A DNA stretch of 64,000 nt from an uncultured Flavobacteriaceae bacterium. Lineage in GTDB: Bacteria > Bacteroidota > Bacteroidia > Flavobacteriales > Flavobacteriaceae. Shown piece after piece: positions 44,301 to 53,346 of this stretch. The position numbers and the translations under genes are program-made. The notes under the pieces are model-generated. The model did no database searches. It was not told the origin of the DNA and worked only from the letters and a program-made list of their open reading frames with translations. Positions within the stretch are counted from its first letter, which is position 1. Every line of letters starts with the position of its first letter. Where the stretch lies: assembly GCA_913065125.1 (NCBI GenBank), contig CAJYAG010000001.1, forward strand, positions 434,001 to 498,000. Reading direction: 5' to 3'.

Positions 44301-45848
44301 AATGAACCTGTATTTTTTAATCCGAATGGGATCTTATTTGGTCTAAGTTATAGTTCAAGTTTTTTTAACAAAAGAGTTAAATACAACTTTAATACACGAT
44401 TTAACGACAAAAATTTTAGTTACGGTAACTTTAATAGAATGTATTTAAATCAACGAACTACATATGCTATTAATAATACATGGAGTGCTTTTTTATCTAA
44501 TAATTACCAACAATCTTCTAATTTTAATCCAATAACTGGTGATGAAAATTACTCTCAAAAATCATTCTACAACAATTTAGTTTTTAATACAAGTAATGAA
44601 ACTGGGAACTATCAGGCAGGGTTGTATTATGAATATAGAAACTTTCCAAATAGTATAATTCATAATAGAGGATTAACATTTCGCTTTTCTAATTATAATT
44701 TTGAAAAACAGTTTATCAACTCGATCTATTTAAAAGCAGGTTACACAAAACCAGAATTAAATAATATTGATAATAAAGATTATTTTAATTTTGAATTGTC
44801 TTCTTTAACAAGATATAGAACATGGAATTTTAATGCAAAATATAACTTAGGTGCTTTTTCATCGTTAACATCACAACAAGCATTAAACGACTTTATAACA
44901 CCGCAATCAATACGAATCTCTGCACAAAATCAATATTTATTTTCAAACAGAAAATTAGTAATAGAATCAAATGCAATTTACAGTTACAACAACGTGTTTA
45001 ACAATCACACATTAGGCATATATCCAACAATCTATTTCTTTAATAATTCTGGTTGGCGCTTTGGAATGAGTACAAATTACACATTTACTACGAGAGATTT
45101 TAGTTCGGTTTACGATCCAATAGACAATCAAGCAGGAGATCAATTTACTGGTGCAAATCAGGTTTCAAGTAGTAATTTTAATTTAAACTTTAGCCTTAAA
45201 AAAGACTTCGGAATTCCAATTCCGTTTGTAGACAGAACAGCTGCAGATGCTAAATTTATTGCCTTTTTAGATGTTAACGGAAACGGTATTAGAGACAATG
45301 ATGAAACGTTGCTACAAAACGTTGTAGTTAAAATTGATAAAAAAGAAGTTTTAACAGATATCAATGGTGAAGCAGTCATGCAAAATTTATTAAAAGATGA
45401 GTATGAATTTGATGCCTTTTCTTTAGAAAATTTAAATGGATGGTTTCCAAACATCAATAATACTGTTATAATTGAGAATGATAACATTGTTTATGTTCCT
45501 TTTGTTAGAGGAGTAAAAGTATATGGTGATGTTGTTTTAGACAGACAAAAAATTGCTGTAGCAGATGAAGCTCCTTTAGATTTATCAAGAATAAAAATAA
45601 GTGCAACAATTGGAGAGAAAGTTTATGGTGCTTTAACAAACAGCAAGGGTAGATTTGAGTTTTATTTGCCTTTTGGAGATTATGTAATTACCATGGATGA
45701 AAGCATTTTAAACAGCCGTTTGCAAATTACAAGAAACAACATTCCTCTAAAATTAAAAAGTACACAAGACGGCGTTTATGTCTCTTTTTACATCATAGAA
45801 AAACGTAGAAAAGTAATTTTTACAGATTTTACTAAAAAGAAAAATTAA
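41331..45848 (+). CDS. Giant usher-like outer membrane protein with 16-residue repeats
   Basis: 1505 residues. Signal peptide about 1-29 (LLVLIFSASIGHSQ). Residues 162-417 are sixteen unbroken 16-residue repeats beginning DSI and rich in Lys, Arg, Ala, Ile and Gln; looser copies run to about 510. Residues about 550-790 look like two Ig-like domains (NVLKIINIGNQPITFTTDLL; FKFQIHNSGNYKQDLFVNY). Residues about 800-1290 are strand-rich with alternating aromatic residues, as in an outer-membrane barrel. After it come an SdrB-like segment (FLDVNGNGIRDNDETLLQNV) and a carboxypeptidase-regulatory-like domain. This order resembles a fimbrial usher with barrel and C-terminal beta domains, preceded by a long periplasmic helical arm. 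Start is TTG at 41331. No established family name is claimed. Confidence 0.72.
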   Translation: MKNNYSLNLSYRTLLLLVLIFSASIGHSQLKDTVLFIPKTKYQSKDLITKTDSINLLKRRAVLTAKNSSDLSKRIEELDSILKFYKKSSKEVIDDIVKKDAINAAKKNDRAQKNRDTIIKPKKLSNAEKRQARLNAIIRRNDSLKQVKAYKAAARIVQRKKDSIRLVENKIKKKLKLDSIKIAKAKRVAKSTEDSIIIANKVKALQQKNDSIKIALNNSILKRKQDSIIVANNLRKAKLRNDSIRIANANIEAQKRQDSLNTLKAIRIAQLRQDSIRIAKTKLTIQRKRDSVKQVEAYRIAQFKQDSIRIAKANILAKKRRDSLDRFDAIRRAKLRQDSIKIAQSNLAAQLKLDSINQVESIRKAQYIQDSIRIAKANFDAKRRSDSIVLADINRKVKFIQDSIRIAKANIEAKIKTEALNNAIALQKAAKRKQDSIKSSLTRLSVTELTKRKQDSINNIINSILAKQRIQDSIKVAEAKIFAEEEIKRKQDSIINSVAKSKIDNIFNGNDSTKIALNNTNKNRIFNDSIDDSHLIHSDLVDTPKFLDTVAYTRTGNILSKFVRTEIDLKDGQIVSNVLKIINIGNQPITFTTDLLIPGGWTRIDNANKKYIAKQNDTTIVPIIISPTKLVNGNTEIIINSFIIDTDQRQLANNYFSLKTKKKVGWDIELTDSQSIYLKNGEKEKRFKFQIHNSGNYKQDLFVNYSIPKKDLFLSDTLGKPINQPNITFSLEAREKKYFDYLITFKDMNVRNFRRISYNTYTPNKTEDKKTHSLIINSREPRSNKYSLQKRTKVDFIKLPNEIKANPYGYPYLPITVIMSAQNILSERSFLSLNLRGFKQLSPTANLIYSTDLSYSNSYYTQNILNNAPWYVGYFDDKKTIEVGQVSGNITGVSSSGYGVKGSYRFNDTHELGAFYVNSNGFAASNSSISFGGWYNFNYNEDIRIKTQLGRNINSISNRSINVLSIQPSIRINKNHNFSLLSSFTNKKMDNEPVFFNPNGILFGLSYSSSFFNKRVKYNFNTRFNDKNFSYGNFNRMYLNQRTTYAINNTWSAFLSNNYQQSSNFNPITGDENYSQKSFYNNLVFNTSNETGNYQAGLYYEYRNFPNSIIHNRGLTFRFSNYNFEKQFINSIYLKAGYTKPELNNIDNKDYFNFELSSLTRYRTWNFNAKYNLGAFSSLTSQQALNDFITPQSIRISAQNQYLFSNRKLVIESNAIYSYNNVFNNHTLGIYPTIYFFNNSGWRFGMSTNYTFTTRDFSSVYDPIDNQAGDQFTGANQVSSSNFNLNFSLKKDFGIPIPFVDRTAADAKFIAFLDVNGNGIRDNDETLLQNVVVKIDKKEVLTDINGEAVMQNLLKDEYEFDAFSLENLNGWFPNINNTVIIENDNIVYVPFVRGVKVYGDVVLDRQKIAVADEAPLDLSRIKISATIGEKVYGALTNSKGRFEFYLPFGDYVITMDESILNSRLQITRNNIPLKLKSTQDGVYVSFYIIEKRRKVIFTDFTKKKN
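41814..42581 (+). repeat. Sixteen 48-bp tandem coding repeats
   Basis: Each 48-bp unit encodes DS(I/L/V)xxAxxxxxAxxRx. DS recurs every 16 residues from residue 162 through 402 without indels. Many neighbours alternate between DSIRIAKANIxAKxRR and DSxxQVEAxRxAQxxQ, a 96-bp higher-order unit. The nucleotide copies are diverged, so the array is old. Confidence 0.9.
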
Positions 45849-45863
45849 TCTCATCTTTATTCT

Positions 45864-45871
45864 TACATTTG
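45864..45871 (+). promoter_or_regulatory. Possible -7 box before the rRNA methyltransferase
   Basis: TACATTTG matches TAnnTTTG, 46 bp before the ATG at 45918; no convincing -33 box. Confidence 0.38.
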
Positions 45872-45917
45872 CAAGTCTTAAGAAACTACAACTTTATTAG
45901 TGATTAATATTCTATAA

Positions 45918-47129
45918 ATGAGACTACACAGAAATTTAACATATGCCGTAATCGATAGCTTACGCGATGTTTTTAATGAAGGAGAATATGCTGGTAAAGC
46001 AGTAGAAAAAGCATTAAAAAGAGACAAACGTTGGGGAAGCAGAGATCGTAAATTTGTTGCAGAAACTATTTACGAAATTGTAAGATGGAAGCGTTTATAT
46101 GCAGAAATTGCAGAAGTAAAAGAGCCTTTTGACAGACCAAATTTATGGAGATTATTTACCGTTTGGTGTGTTTTAAAAGGAATACCACTACCCGATTGGA
46201 ATCAAATTGAAGAAACACCAACAAGAAGAATCAAAGGAAAATTTGATGAACTTTCTAAAATAAGAAAATACAGAGAATCTATTCCAGATTGGATGGATGA
46301 AATCTGTGTAAAAGAATTAGGTGAAAAACTGTGGACCAAAGAAATGGCTGCTCTTAACAAACAAGCTGATGTAGTTTTAAGAGTAAATACGCTCAATATT
46401 ACCAAAGAAAAACTCCAAAAGGAATTAGAACAAGAAAGTATTTTTACAGAAACACTTCCAAATCATCCAGATGCATTAAAGTTGGTAGAAAGAGCAAATG
46501 TTTTTAAAACTGATGCCTTTAAAAAAGGATATTTCGAAGTTCAAGATGCTTCTTCTCAATTAGTTGCTGCTTATTTAGATGTGAAACCCGGAATGAAAGT
46601 AGTAGATACTTGTGCTGGTGCTGGCGGAAAAACATTACATTTATCTGCATTAATGCAAAATAAAGGACAAATTGTTGCCATGGATATTTACGAAAGTAAA
46701 TTGCGAAAATTAAAGGTTAGAGCAAAAAGAAACAAAGCACACAACATCGATTTAAAAGAAATAAATTCTACCAAAGTAATTAAGAAATTACACAACAAAG
46801 CTGACAGAGTTTTAATTGATGCTCCTTGTTCTGGTTTGGGCGTTTTACGTAGAAATCCAGATTCTAAATGGAAATTACAACCAGAATTTATAGACAACAT
46901 CAAAGCAATACAACAAGATATTTTGCAAAGTTATTCTAAAATGGTAAAACCAGGCGGAAAAATGGTGTATGCAACCTGCTCTGTGCTTCCTTCTGAAAAT
47001 CAAGAACAAGTAAAACAATTTTTAACTTCAGAATCAGGAAAAGAGTTTATATTTGTTAGTGATAAAAAAATATTAGCTTCAGAATCTGGCTATGATGGAT
47101 TCTATATGGCATTGTTAGAAAAAAAATAA
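45918..47129 (+). CDS. RsmB/NOP2-type rRNA m5C methyltransferase
   Basis: 403-residue SAM-dependent RNA cytosine-5 methyltransferase. N-terminal region about 1-140 is NusB-like or RNA-binding. The Rossmann domain (about 200-400) has the SAM motif DTCAGAGGKTLHLSALM, then MDIYESKL. Motif IV, with the first catalytic Cys, is DAPCSGLGVLRRNPD; motif VI, with the second, is YATCSVLPSENQEQV. Which rRNA position is modified (RsmB-like m5C967 or RsmF-like) cannot be decided. Separate from the upstream cluster by 69 bp. ATG start. Confidence 0.9.
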   Translation: MRLHRNLTYAVIDSLRDVFNEGEYAGKAVEKALKRDKRWGSRDRKFVAETIYEIVRWKRLYAEIAEVKEPFDRPNLWRLFTVWCVLKGIPLPDWNQIEETPTRRIKGKFDELSKIRKYRESIPDWMDEICVKELGEKLWTKEMAALNKQADVVLRVNTLNITKEKLQKELEQESIFTETLPNHPDALKLVERANVFKTDAFKKGYFEVQDASSQLVAAYLDVKPGMKVVDTCAGAGGKTLHLSALMQNKGQIVAMDIYESKLRKLKVRAKRNKAHNIDLKEINSTKVIKKLHNKADRVLIDAPCSGLGVLRRNPDSKWKLQPEFIDNIKAIQQDILQSYSKMVKPGGKMVYATCSVLPSENQEQVKQFLTSESGKEFIFVSDKKILASESGYDGFYMALLEKK

Positions 47130-47209
47130 GTTTCGTACTTTTATTGCTGAAATACGAAATTTAAATTGTCGAAAAAGAAATCACTTTAATCATTAAAAAA
47201 ACTAAGAAC

Positions 47210-49426
47210 ATGGTAAAAAAATTACTTTCTTTTTATTTTCTGTTGTTTGTATCATTACTCTCTTTTTCTCAAGAGTCTTATTACAATGATGTAGACCTAA
47301 CACTTACAGGAATTCAATTAAAAAATGCATTAGCAACTAAAATTACAAACACACATATTAGAAAATTAGATTACACTCCAGATATCTGGACAGTTAGTAA
47401 AATTACAGATGCCAACCCAACTAATGCCAATGAAGTGATTTTATTTTACGGATGGGAAAATGGTACTGATAGTGATGGTACAAACGATTTGTATAGAAAT
47501 AACGCATATCAGGATGGTAGTTCTTCAAACAGTCTTTTATGGAATAGAGAGCATGTATATTCTAAATCTTTGGCAAATCCAAGTTTAACTACAGACGATC
47601 CAGGTCCTGGTACAGATGCACACAACTTAAGACCTGCTGACAAAGATAGAAACTCTACTAGAAGCAATCGTAAATTTGGCGCTGGTTCTGGGACTGCATC
47701 GGGTTTTTCTAGTGTAACATATCCTGGTTTATCTGGACCAAATACAAACGCATGGTATCCTGGTGATGAATGGAAAGGCGATGTTGCTAGAGTTGTAATG
47801 TATATGTATTTACGTTATGGCGATCAATGTTTACCAACAGGTGTTGGTATTGGTGATAAACAGTTTACACCAGATGATATGATTGACTTATTTCTACAAT
47901 GGAATGTAGAAGATCCTGTTTCTGATTTAGAGAAAAAACGCAATACGTATCATGAAGACACTACTACCAACACAACAGCTCAAGGAAATAGAAATCCATT
48001 TATAGACAATCCGTATTTAGCGACTCGTATTTGGGGTGGAGATTCTGCACAAGATACATGGGGAATTTACACAGGTTCTGATACAGAAGCACCTACTACT
48101 CCAACGAACGTTGTTGCCAGTAACCAAACAACAACTTCAATCGATTTAACCTGGGATGCTTCAACAGATAATGTTGGTGTTACGGGGTATAATGTGTATG
48201 TAGATGATGTTTTAACTGCACAAACTGCAAATACAACAATTACCATTTCTGGTTTAACAACAAACACAACCTATGCTTTTACGATAGAAGCAAAAGATAT
48301 TATCAATAACAAATCTGCAAAAAGTACAGTTGTAAATGCTGCAACCTTACAAGACACAGAAGCTCCAACTGTTCCTTCAAATATTGTAGCGAGCAATATT
48401 TCTGGAACAACATTTAAAATTACTTGGGGTGCTGCTACAGACAATACGGCTGTAACTGGTTATGATATTTTTGTTAATGGTACGTTTACAGCTTCTACTA
48501 CTACAGAATTAACCTATACTTTTTCAGGTTTAACCGCCTCTACAACATACGCTGTTACTGTTTTAGCTAAAGACGCTGCTGATAATAAATCTGCACAAAG
48601 TGCTGCTGTAAATATTACTACAACTGATGGTTCTTCTAATGGGGTTACCGAATTATTTATTTCAGAATATGTAGAACCAGATGGTGGAAATAACAAGGCG
48701 ATAGAAATTGTAAATTTAACAAGTTCTTCAATTGATTTAACTGCGTATTCAATTAAAAAACAATCAAATGGAGGTTCTTGGGTAGATGAATTGCCATTGA
48801 CAAAATCCGAATTCTTAGTAAATTCAGCAAATACAAGTATTTTACCTAATGATGTTTTTGTTATCATACATGCTGGAAGCGCTGATACTAATTTAACAAA
48901 CAATGCAGATTTAATCGTTCCAAATAATCAAGATGCACCTTATAAATATGGATCACCTGCTAATTTTAATGGAAACGATCCTGTGGGCTTATTTAAAAAT
49001 GGTGTGTTGATTGATATTGTTGGAGAAGAAAATAATGGTAGTGATCATATTAAAGACATGACTTTACGTAGAAAAGCTACTATCTCAACTCCAAATGGTA
49101 CTTTTGATATAAATGAATGGGAAGTTCTAGCTAAAAATACTTTTGATGGAATTGGAAGTCATACTGCAACATTAAGTGTAGATAAAATTGACAATGCATT
49201 GTTTAAATTATATCCAAACCCATTAAATGGTAATGTATTAAACATTGTAAATTCTTCTTCAATAAAAATTAATGAAGTAAAAGTTTATACCATAAACGGA
49301 AAAGAAGTAATATCTATTTCTAATCCAACATCTAGTATTAACCTAAATGGTTTATACAATGGTTTGTATATTATCAAACTAATGTCAGACAAAGGCACGA
49401 GCATACAAAAACTCATAAAAAACTAA
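47210..49426 (+). CDS. T9SS-secreted endonuclease I-type nuclease
   Basis: 738-residue multidomain exported nuclease. Signal peptide about 1-20 (LFVSLLSFSQ). Endonuclease I domain about 25-280, with the beta-beta-alpha metal site WNREHVYSKS and DAHNLRPADKDRNSTRSNRK. Two fibronectin type III domains follow (about 295-385 and 390-475, each beginning EAPT-PSN-V-AS), then a lamin-tail domain (about 480-640, ELFISEYVEPDGG). The C-terminal type A sorting signal is LYPNPLNGN...VYTINGKEV...YIIKLMS. Function: extracellular DNA or RNA degradation for nutrient scavenging, exported by the PorX-controlled system. A strong terminator follows. Confidence 0.92.
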   Translation: MVKKLLSFYFLLFVSLLSFSQESYYNDVDLTLTGIQLKNALATKITNTHIRKLDYTPDIWTVSKITDANPTNANEVILFYGWENGTDSDGTNDLYRNNAYQDGSSSNSLLWNREHVYSKSLANPSLTTDDPGPGTDAHNLRPADKDRNSTRSNRKFGAGSGTASGFSSVTYPGLSGPNTNAWYPGDEWKGDVARVVMYMYLRYGDQCLPTGVGIGDKQFTPDDMIDLFLQWNVEDPVSDLEKKRNTYHEDTTTNTTAQGNRNPFIDNPYLATRIWGGDSAQDTWGIYTGSDTEAPTTPTNVVASNQTTTSIDLTWDASTDNVGVTGYNVYVDDVLTAQTANTTITISGLTTNTTYAFTIEAKDIINNKSAKSTVVNAATLQDTEAPTVPSNIVASNISGTTFKITWGAATDNTAVTGYDIFVNGTFTASTTTELTYTFSGLTASTTYAVTVLAKDAADNKSAQSAAVNITTTDGSSNGVTELFISEYVEPDGGNNKAIEIVNLTSSSIDLTAYSIKKQSNGGSWVDELPLTKSEFLVNSANTSILPNDVFVIIHAGSADTNLTNNADLIVPNNQDAPYKYGSPANFNGNDPVGLFKNGVLIDIVGEENNGSDHIKDMTLRRKATISTPNGTFDINEWEVLAKNTFDGIGSHTATLSVDKIDNALFKLYPNPLNGNVLNIVNSSSIKINEVKVYTINGKEVISISNPTSSINLNGLYNGLYIIKLMSDKGTSIQKLIKN

Positions 49427-49430
49427 ATTA

Positions 49431-49460
49431 AAAAAAGCGGCTTTTAGCCGCTTTTTTTTG
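49431..49460 (+). terminator. Terminator after the nuclease gene
   Basis: AGCGGCT-TTT-AGCCGCT followed by a run of eight T. Confidence 0.93.
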
Positions 49461-49527
49461 TTTAAAACATCGTGTATAACTCTTTAAATCAATAACACTT
49501 TTAAATAAGAAATTCAAGGATTTATAT

Positions 49528-49535
49528 TAAATTTG
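49528..49535 (+). promoter_or_regulatory. Possible -7 box of purL
   Basis: TAAATTTG matches TAnnTTTG, 33 bp before the ATG at 49568. The -33 region is weak. The preceding terminator means purL needs its own promoter. Confidence 0.45.
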
Positions 49536-49567
49536 CATTTTAAAACAACAACACAAACACACAATAA

Positions 49568-52500
49568 ATGATTCATTTCTTTGGAAACCAAGACAGCAAA
49601 GTATTTGCCGTTCAAACAGCAAAAGAATTATCGGCTGAAAACATCAAAAAATTAAATTGGCTTTTTGGCAATCAACCTAAAATAAACACGGCGTCTCTCG
49701 ACGCTTTTTTTATTGGTCCTCGTGCTGCAATGATTACTCCTTGGAGTACAAATGCCGTTGAGATCACCCAAAATATGGGTATTAAAGGAATCATTAGAGT
49801 TGAAGAATTTACAGCAGTTTCTGAAGATTTTATTGATTTTGACGCAATGATTTCTGAGAAATTTAAGGGTTTAAATCAAGATATTTTTACCATCAATATT
49901 TTACCAGAACCCATTTTAGATATTGAAGATATTGCAGCTTACAACCAACAAGAAGGTTTGTCTTTAAGTGATGAAGAAGTAGCATATTTAGAAAGTGTTG
50001 CAACAAAAATTGGACGAAAATTAACAGATTCTGAAGTCTTCGGATTTAGTCAAGTAAACTCAGAACACTGTCGTCATAAAATATTTAACGGAACTTTTGT
50101 TATTGATGGCGAAGAAATGCCAACATCATTATTCAAATTGATAAAAGAAACCTCTAAGCAATTTCCTAATGATATCGTTTCAGCATACAAAGACAATGTT
50201 GCTTTTATAAAAGGTCCTAAAGTGGAACAGTTTGCGCCAAAAACAGCAGACAAACCAGATTATTATACAACATCAGATTATAATTCTGTTATTTCTTTAA
50301 AAGCAGAAACACATAATTTTCCTACTACCGTTGAACCTTTTAACGGAGCAGCAACAGGTTCTGGAGGAGAAATTAGAGATAGATTGGCTGGCGGAAAAGG
50401 ATCTTTGCCTTTAGCAGGAACTGCGGTTTATATGACCTCATATTCTCGTTTAGAAGAAAACAGGCCTTGGGAGCAAAAGTTTGATGCTAGAGATTGGTTG
50501 TATCAAACTCCGATGGATATTTTAATAAAAGCGTCAAATGGAGCATCAGATTTTGGAAACAAATTTGGACAACCATTAATCTGTGGTTCTGTATTCACAT
50601 TTGAGCATGAAGAAAATGCTGCTTCAAGTAACGCCAAACCAAGAAAACTAGGTTATGATAAAGTTATTATGCAAGCTGGTGGGATTGGTTATGGAAAAGC
50701 AGATCAAGCATTAAAGGACACGCCAAAAGAAGGAGATAAAATTGTAATTCTTGGTGGAGAAAATTATAGAATCGGAATGGGTGGCGCAGCAGTTTCATCT
50801 GCAGATACTGGAGAATTTGCGTCAGGAATTGAATTAAATGCCGTACAACGTTCTAATCCAGAAATGCAAAAACGTGCTGCAAACGCTGTTCGTGGCATGG
50901 TAGAAAGTGAAGAAAATTTTATTGTTTCAATTCACGATCATGGCGCTGGTGGACATTTAAATTGTTTGTCAGAATTGGTTGAAGATACTGGAGGAAAAAT
51001 AGATTTAGACAAATTACCTGTTGGAGACCCAACCTTATCAGCAAAAGAAATTATTGGTAACGAATCTCAAGAAAGAATGGGATTGGTCATTGCAGAAAAA
51101 CATATAGACACGTTACAAAGAATTGCAGAAAGAGAACGTTCGCCAATGTACACTGTTGGTGATGTTACAGGAGATTATCGGTTTACTTTTGAGTCTAAAA
51201 CCAAAGGTGATAAACCAATGGATCTAGCGCTGGAAGACATGTTTGGTTCTTCGCCAAAAACAATTTTAACAGATACAACTGTTGAAAGAAATTATAAAAA
51301 TTCGCGTTATAAAACAAAAAACTTACAAATCTACTTAGAACAAGTTTTACAGTTAGAAGCTGTTGCTTGTAAAGATTGGTTAACCAACAAAGTTGACCGT
51401 TGTGTTGGTGGAAAAGTTGCCAAACAACAATGTGTCGGACCTTTACAGATACCGCTGAATAATGTCGGAGTTATGGCGTTAGATTATAAAGGAAAAGAAG
51501 GAATTGCAACCTCCATTGGGCACTCGCCTATTTCTGGGTTAATTCATCCAGAAGCAGGAAGTAGAAATTCAATTACAGAATCGTTAACCAATATTATCTG
51601 GGCGCCTTTAAAAGATAATTTAAAAAGTGTTTCATTGTCAGCAAACTGGATGTGGCCTTGTAAAAATGAAGGTGAAGATGCGCGTTTGTATAAAGCTGTA
51701 AAAGCAATTTCTGAGTTTGCTATCGATTTAGGAATCAATGTTCCAACAGGAAAAGATTCGCTTTCTATGAAGCAAAAATATACAGATGGAGAAGTCATTT
51801 CTCCAGGAACAGTAATTATTTCTGCTGCAGCTAATTGTAATGAAATTACTAAAGTTGTTGAACCTGTTTTACAAATAGATGGTGGAAATATCTACTATAT
51901 TAATATTTCTCAAGATACTTTTAAATTAGGAGGAAGTTCTTTCAATCAAGTTTTAAATACCATAGGAAATGAAGCTCCAGATGTTAAAAATGCCGCTTTT
52001 GTAAAAGATGCTTTTAATACGATTCAAAATTTAATTAAAGGAGATAAAATTGTTGCCGGACACGATGTTGCGTCTGGTGGTTTAATTACAACTTTATTAG
52101 AATTGTGTTTTGCTGATAACAAGTTAGGAGCTGATTTTGATTTATCAGCATTAAATGAAGAAGATTCAATCAAAGTATTGTTTGCAGAAAATTCTGGAAT
52201 CGTTTTTCAAGCTGATCAATCAGTTGAAGAAATTTTATCAGAAAATAATATTGAGTTTTTCAATATTGGAACGACAAATAGCTCTGGAAAAGTAACCATT
52301 AAAAATAATGAAGACAACTTCTCTTTTGATGTTGCTAATATGAGAAATGCTTGGTATAAAACTTCTTTCTTATTAGATCAAAAACAAACAACAAACGGAT
52401 TGGCAAAAGCAAGAATTGAAAACTTTGCAAACCAACCTTTACAATATAAATTCCCAAAACATTTTACAGGACTTCTCGACTCTGCTCAAAGTGACAGTAA

Positions 52501-53269
52501 GTTGTCAGGTCAATCGCAGTCGAGACCAAAAGCAGCAATTCTAAGAGAAAAAGGATCTAATTCTGAACGTGAAATGGCAAACGCTATGTATTTAGCTGGC
52601 TTTGATGTTAAGGATGTGCATATGACAGATATTATTTCTGGTAGAGAAACCTTAGAAGACATTCAGTTTTTAGGAGCTGTTGGTGGATTTTCAAACTCAG
52701 ATGTATTAGGTTCTGCTAAAGGTTGGGCTGGAGCAATTAAATACAACGAAAAAGCAAATACAGTTATCAACAACTTCTTTAAAAGAGAAGATACATTGTC
52801 TGTCGGAATTTGTAACGGTTGTCAGTTGTTTATGGAATTAGAATTGATACATCCAGAACACAATGTTCACGGAAAAATGGTACACAACGATTCTCAAAAA
52901 CACGAAAGCGCATTTACTTCTGTAAAAATTCAAAAAAATAACTCAGTTATGTTATCTAGTTTAGCTGGAAGTATTTTAGGAGTTTGGATTTCTCACGGAG
53001 AAGGAAAATTTAAGCTTCCAGAACCTGAAGAAAATTATAACATCGTTGCTAAATATGGATATGATTCGTATCCATCAAATCCAAATGGTTCAGATTTTAA
53101 TACTGCAATGATGAGTGATAAAACTGGACGTCATTTAGTTATGATGCCACATATTGAGCGATCTACATTTCAATGGAACTGGGCAAATTATCCAAAAGGA
53201 AGAAAAGATGAAGTAAGTCCTTGGTTAGAAGCATTTGTAAATGCTAAAAACTGGATTGAGAATAAATAG
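49568..53269 (+). CDS. purL: Phosphoribosylformylglycinamidine synthase (large, single-chain)
   Basis: Fourth step of purine synthesis: FGAR plus glutamine and ATP to FGAM. The 1233 residues comprise the N-terminal PurS-like part, two AIRS-type synthetase halves (HSEHCRHKIFNG near 170; KAETHNFPT and GAATGSGGEIRDR in the first ATP site) and a class I glutaminase domain from about 985. The glutaminase has nucleophile Cys near 1080 (GICNGCQ) and the MMPHIERS motif. Residues about 969-986 come from an inserted palindromic repeat in the linker before the glutaminase (LLDSAQSDSKLSGQSQSR). They lie outside the catalytic domains, so the enzyme should still work. Terminator after. Confidence 0.95.
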   Translation: MIHFFGNQDSKVFAVQTAKELSAENIKKLNWLFGNQPKINTASLDAFFIGPRAAMITPWSTNAVEITQNMGIKGIIRVEEFTAVSEDFIDFDAMISEKFKGLNQDIFTINILPEPILDIEDIAAYNQQEGLSLSDEEVAYLESVATKIGRKLTDSEVFGFSQVNSEHCRHKIFNGTFVIDGEEMPTSLFKLIKETSKQFPNDIVSAYKDNVAFIKGPKVEQFAPKTADKPDYYTTSDYNSVISLKAETHNFPTTVEPFNGAATGSGGEIRDRLAGGKGSLPLAGTAVYMTSYSRLEENRPWEQKFDARDWLYQTPMDILIKASNGASDFGNKFGQPLICGSVFTFEHEENAASSNAKPRKLGYDKVIMQAGGIGYGKADQALKDTPKEGDKIVILGGENYRIGMGGAAVSSADTGEFASGIELNAVQRSNPEMQKRAANAVRGMVESEENFIVSIHDHGAGGHLNCLSELVEDTGGKIDLDKLPVGDPTLSAKEIIGNESQERMGLVIAEKHIDTLQRIAERERSPMYTVGDVTGDYRFTFESKTKGDKPMDLALEDMFGSSPKTILTDTTVERNYKNSRYKTKNLQIYLEQVLQLEAVACKDWLTNKVDRCVGGKVAKQQCVGPLQIPLNNVGVMALDYKGKEGIATSIGHSPISGLIHPEAGSRNSITESLTNIIWAPLKDNLKSVSLSANWMWPCKNEGEDARLYKAVKAISEFAIDLGINVPTGKDSLSMKQKYTDGEVISPGTVIISAAANCNEITKVVEPVLQIDGGNIYYINISQDTFKLGGSSFNQVLNTIGNEAPDVKNAAFVKDAFNTIQNLIKGDKIVAGHDVASGGLITTLLELCFADNKLGADFDLSALNEEDSIKVLFAENSGIVFQADQSVEEILSENNIEFFNIGTTNSSGKVTIKNNEDNFSFDVANMRNAWYKTSFLLDQKQTTNGLAKARIENFANQPLQYKFPKHFTGLLDSAQSDSKLSGQSQSRPKAAILREKGSNSEREMANAMYLAGFDVKDVHMTDIISGRETLEDIQFLGAVGGFSNSDVLGSAKGWAGAIKYNEKANTVINNFFKREDTLSVGICNGCQLFMELELIHPEHNVHGKMVHNDSQKHESAFTSVKIQKNNSVMLSSLAGSILGVWISHGEGKFKLPEPEENYNIVAKYGYDSYPSNPNGSDFNTAMMSDKTGRHLVMMPHIERSTFQWNWANYPKGRKDEVSPWLEAFVNAKNWIENK
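52474..52525 (+). repeat. 52-bp palindromic repeat inserted in purL
   Basis: Ends TCTCGACT and AGTCGAGA are perfect inverted repeats, with inner TGACA/TGTCA arms. CTCGACTCTGCTC is the same word as at 29.48 and 27.09 kb. The reading frame is open through it. Confidence 0.88.
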
Positions 53270-53291
53270 CACTTATATTATTTATAAAATG

Positions 53292-53323
53292 AGACAGCTT
53301 TTGAAATATTTCAAAAGCTGTCT
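53292..53323. terminator. Bidirectional terminator between purL and permease
   Basis: Perfect 15-bp arms AGACAGCTTTTGAAA and TTTCAAAAGCTGTCT around two bases, between two converging genes. Confidence 0.9.
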
Positions 53324-53346
53324 TTGTATACTATAGATTCTAATTA

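Noticed and set aside
41331-45848. Calling the giant protein a FimD usher outright
   Set aside because: The domain order is suggestive but I do not see the FimD N-terminal signature; structure-level comparison would be needed.
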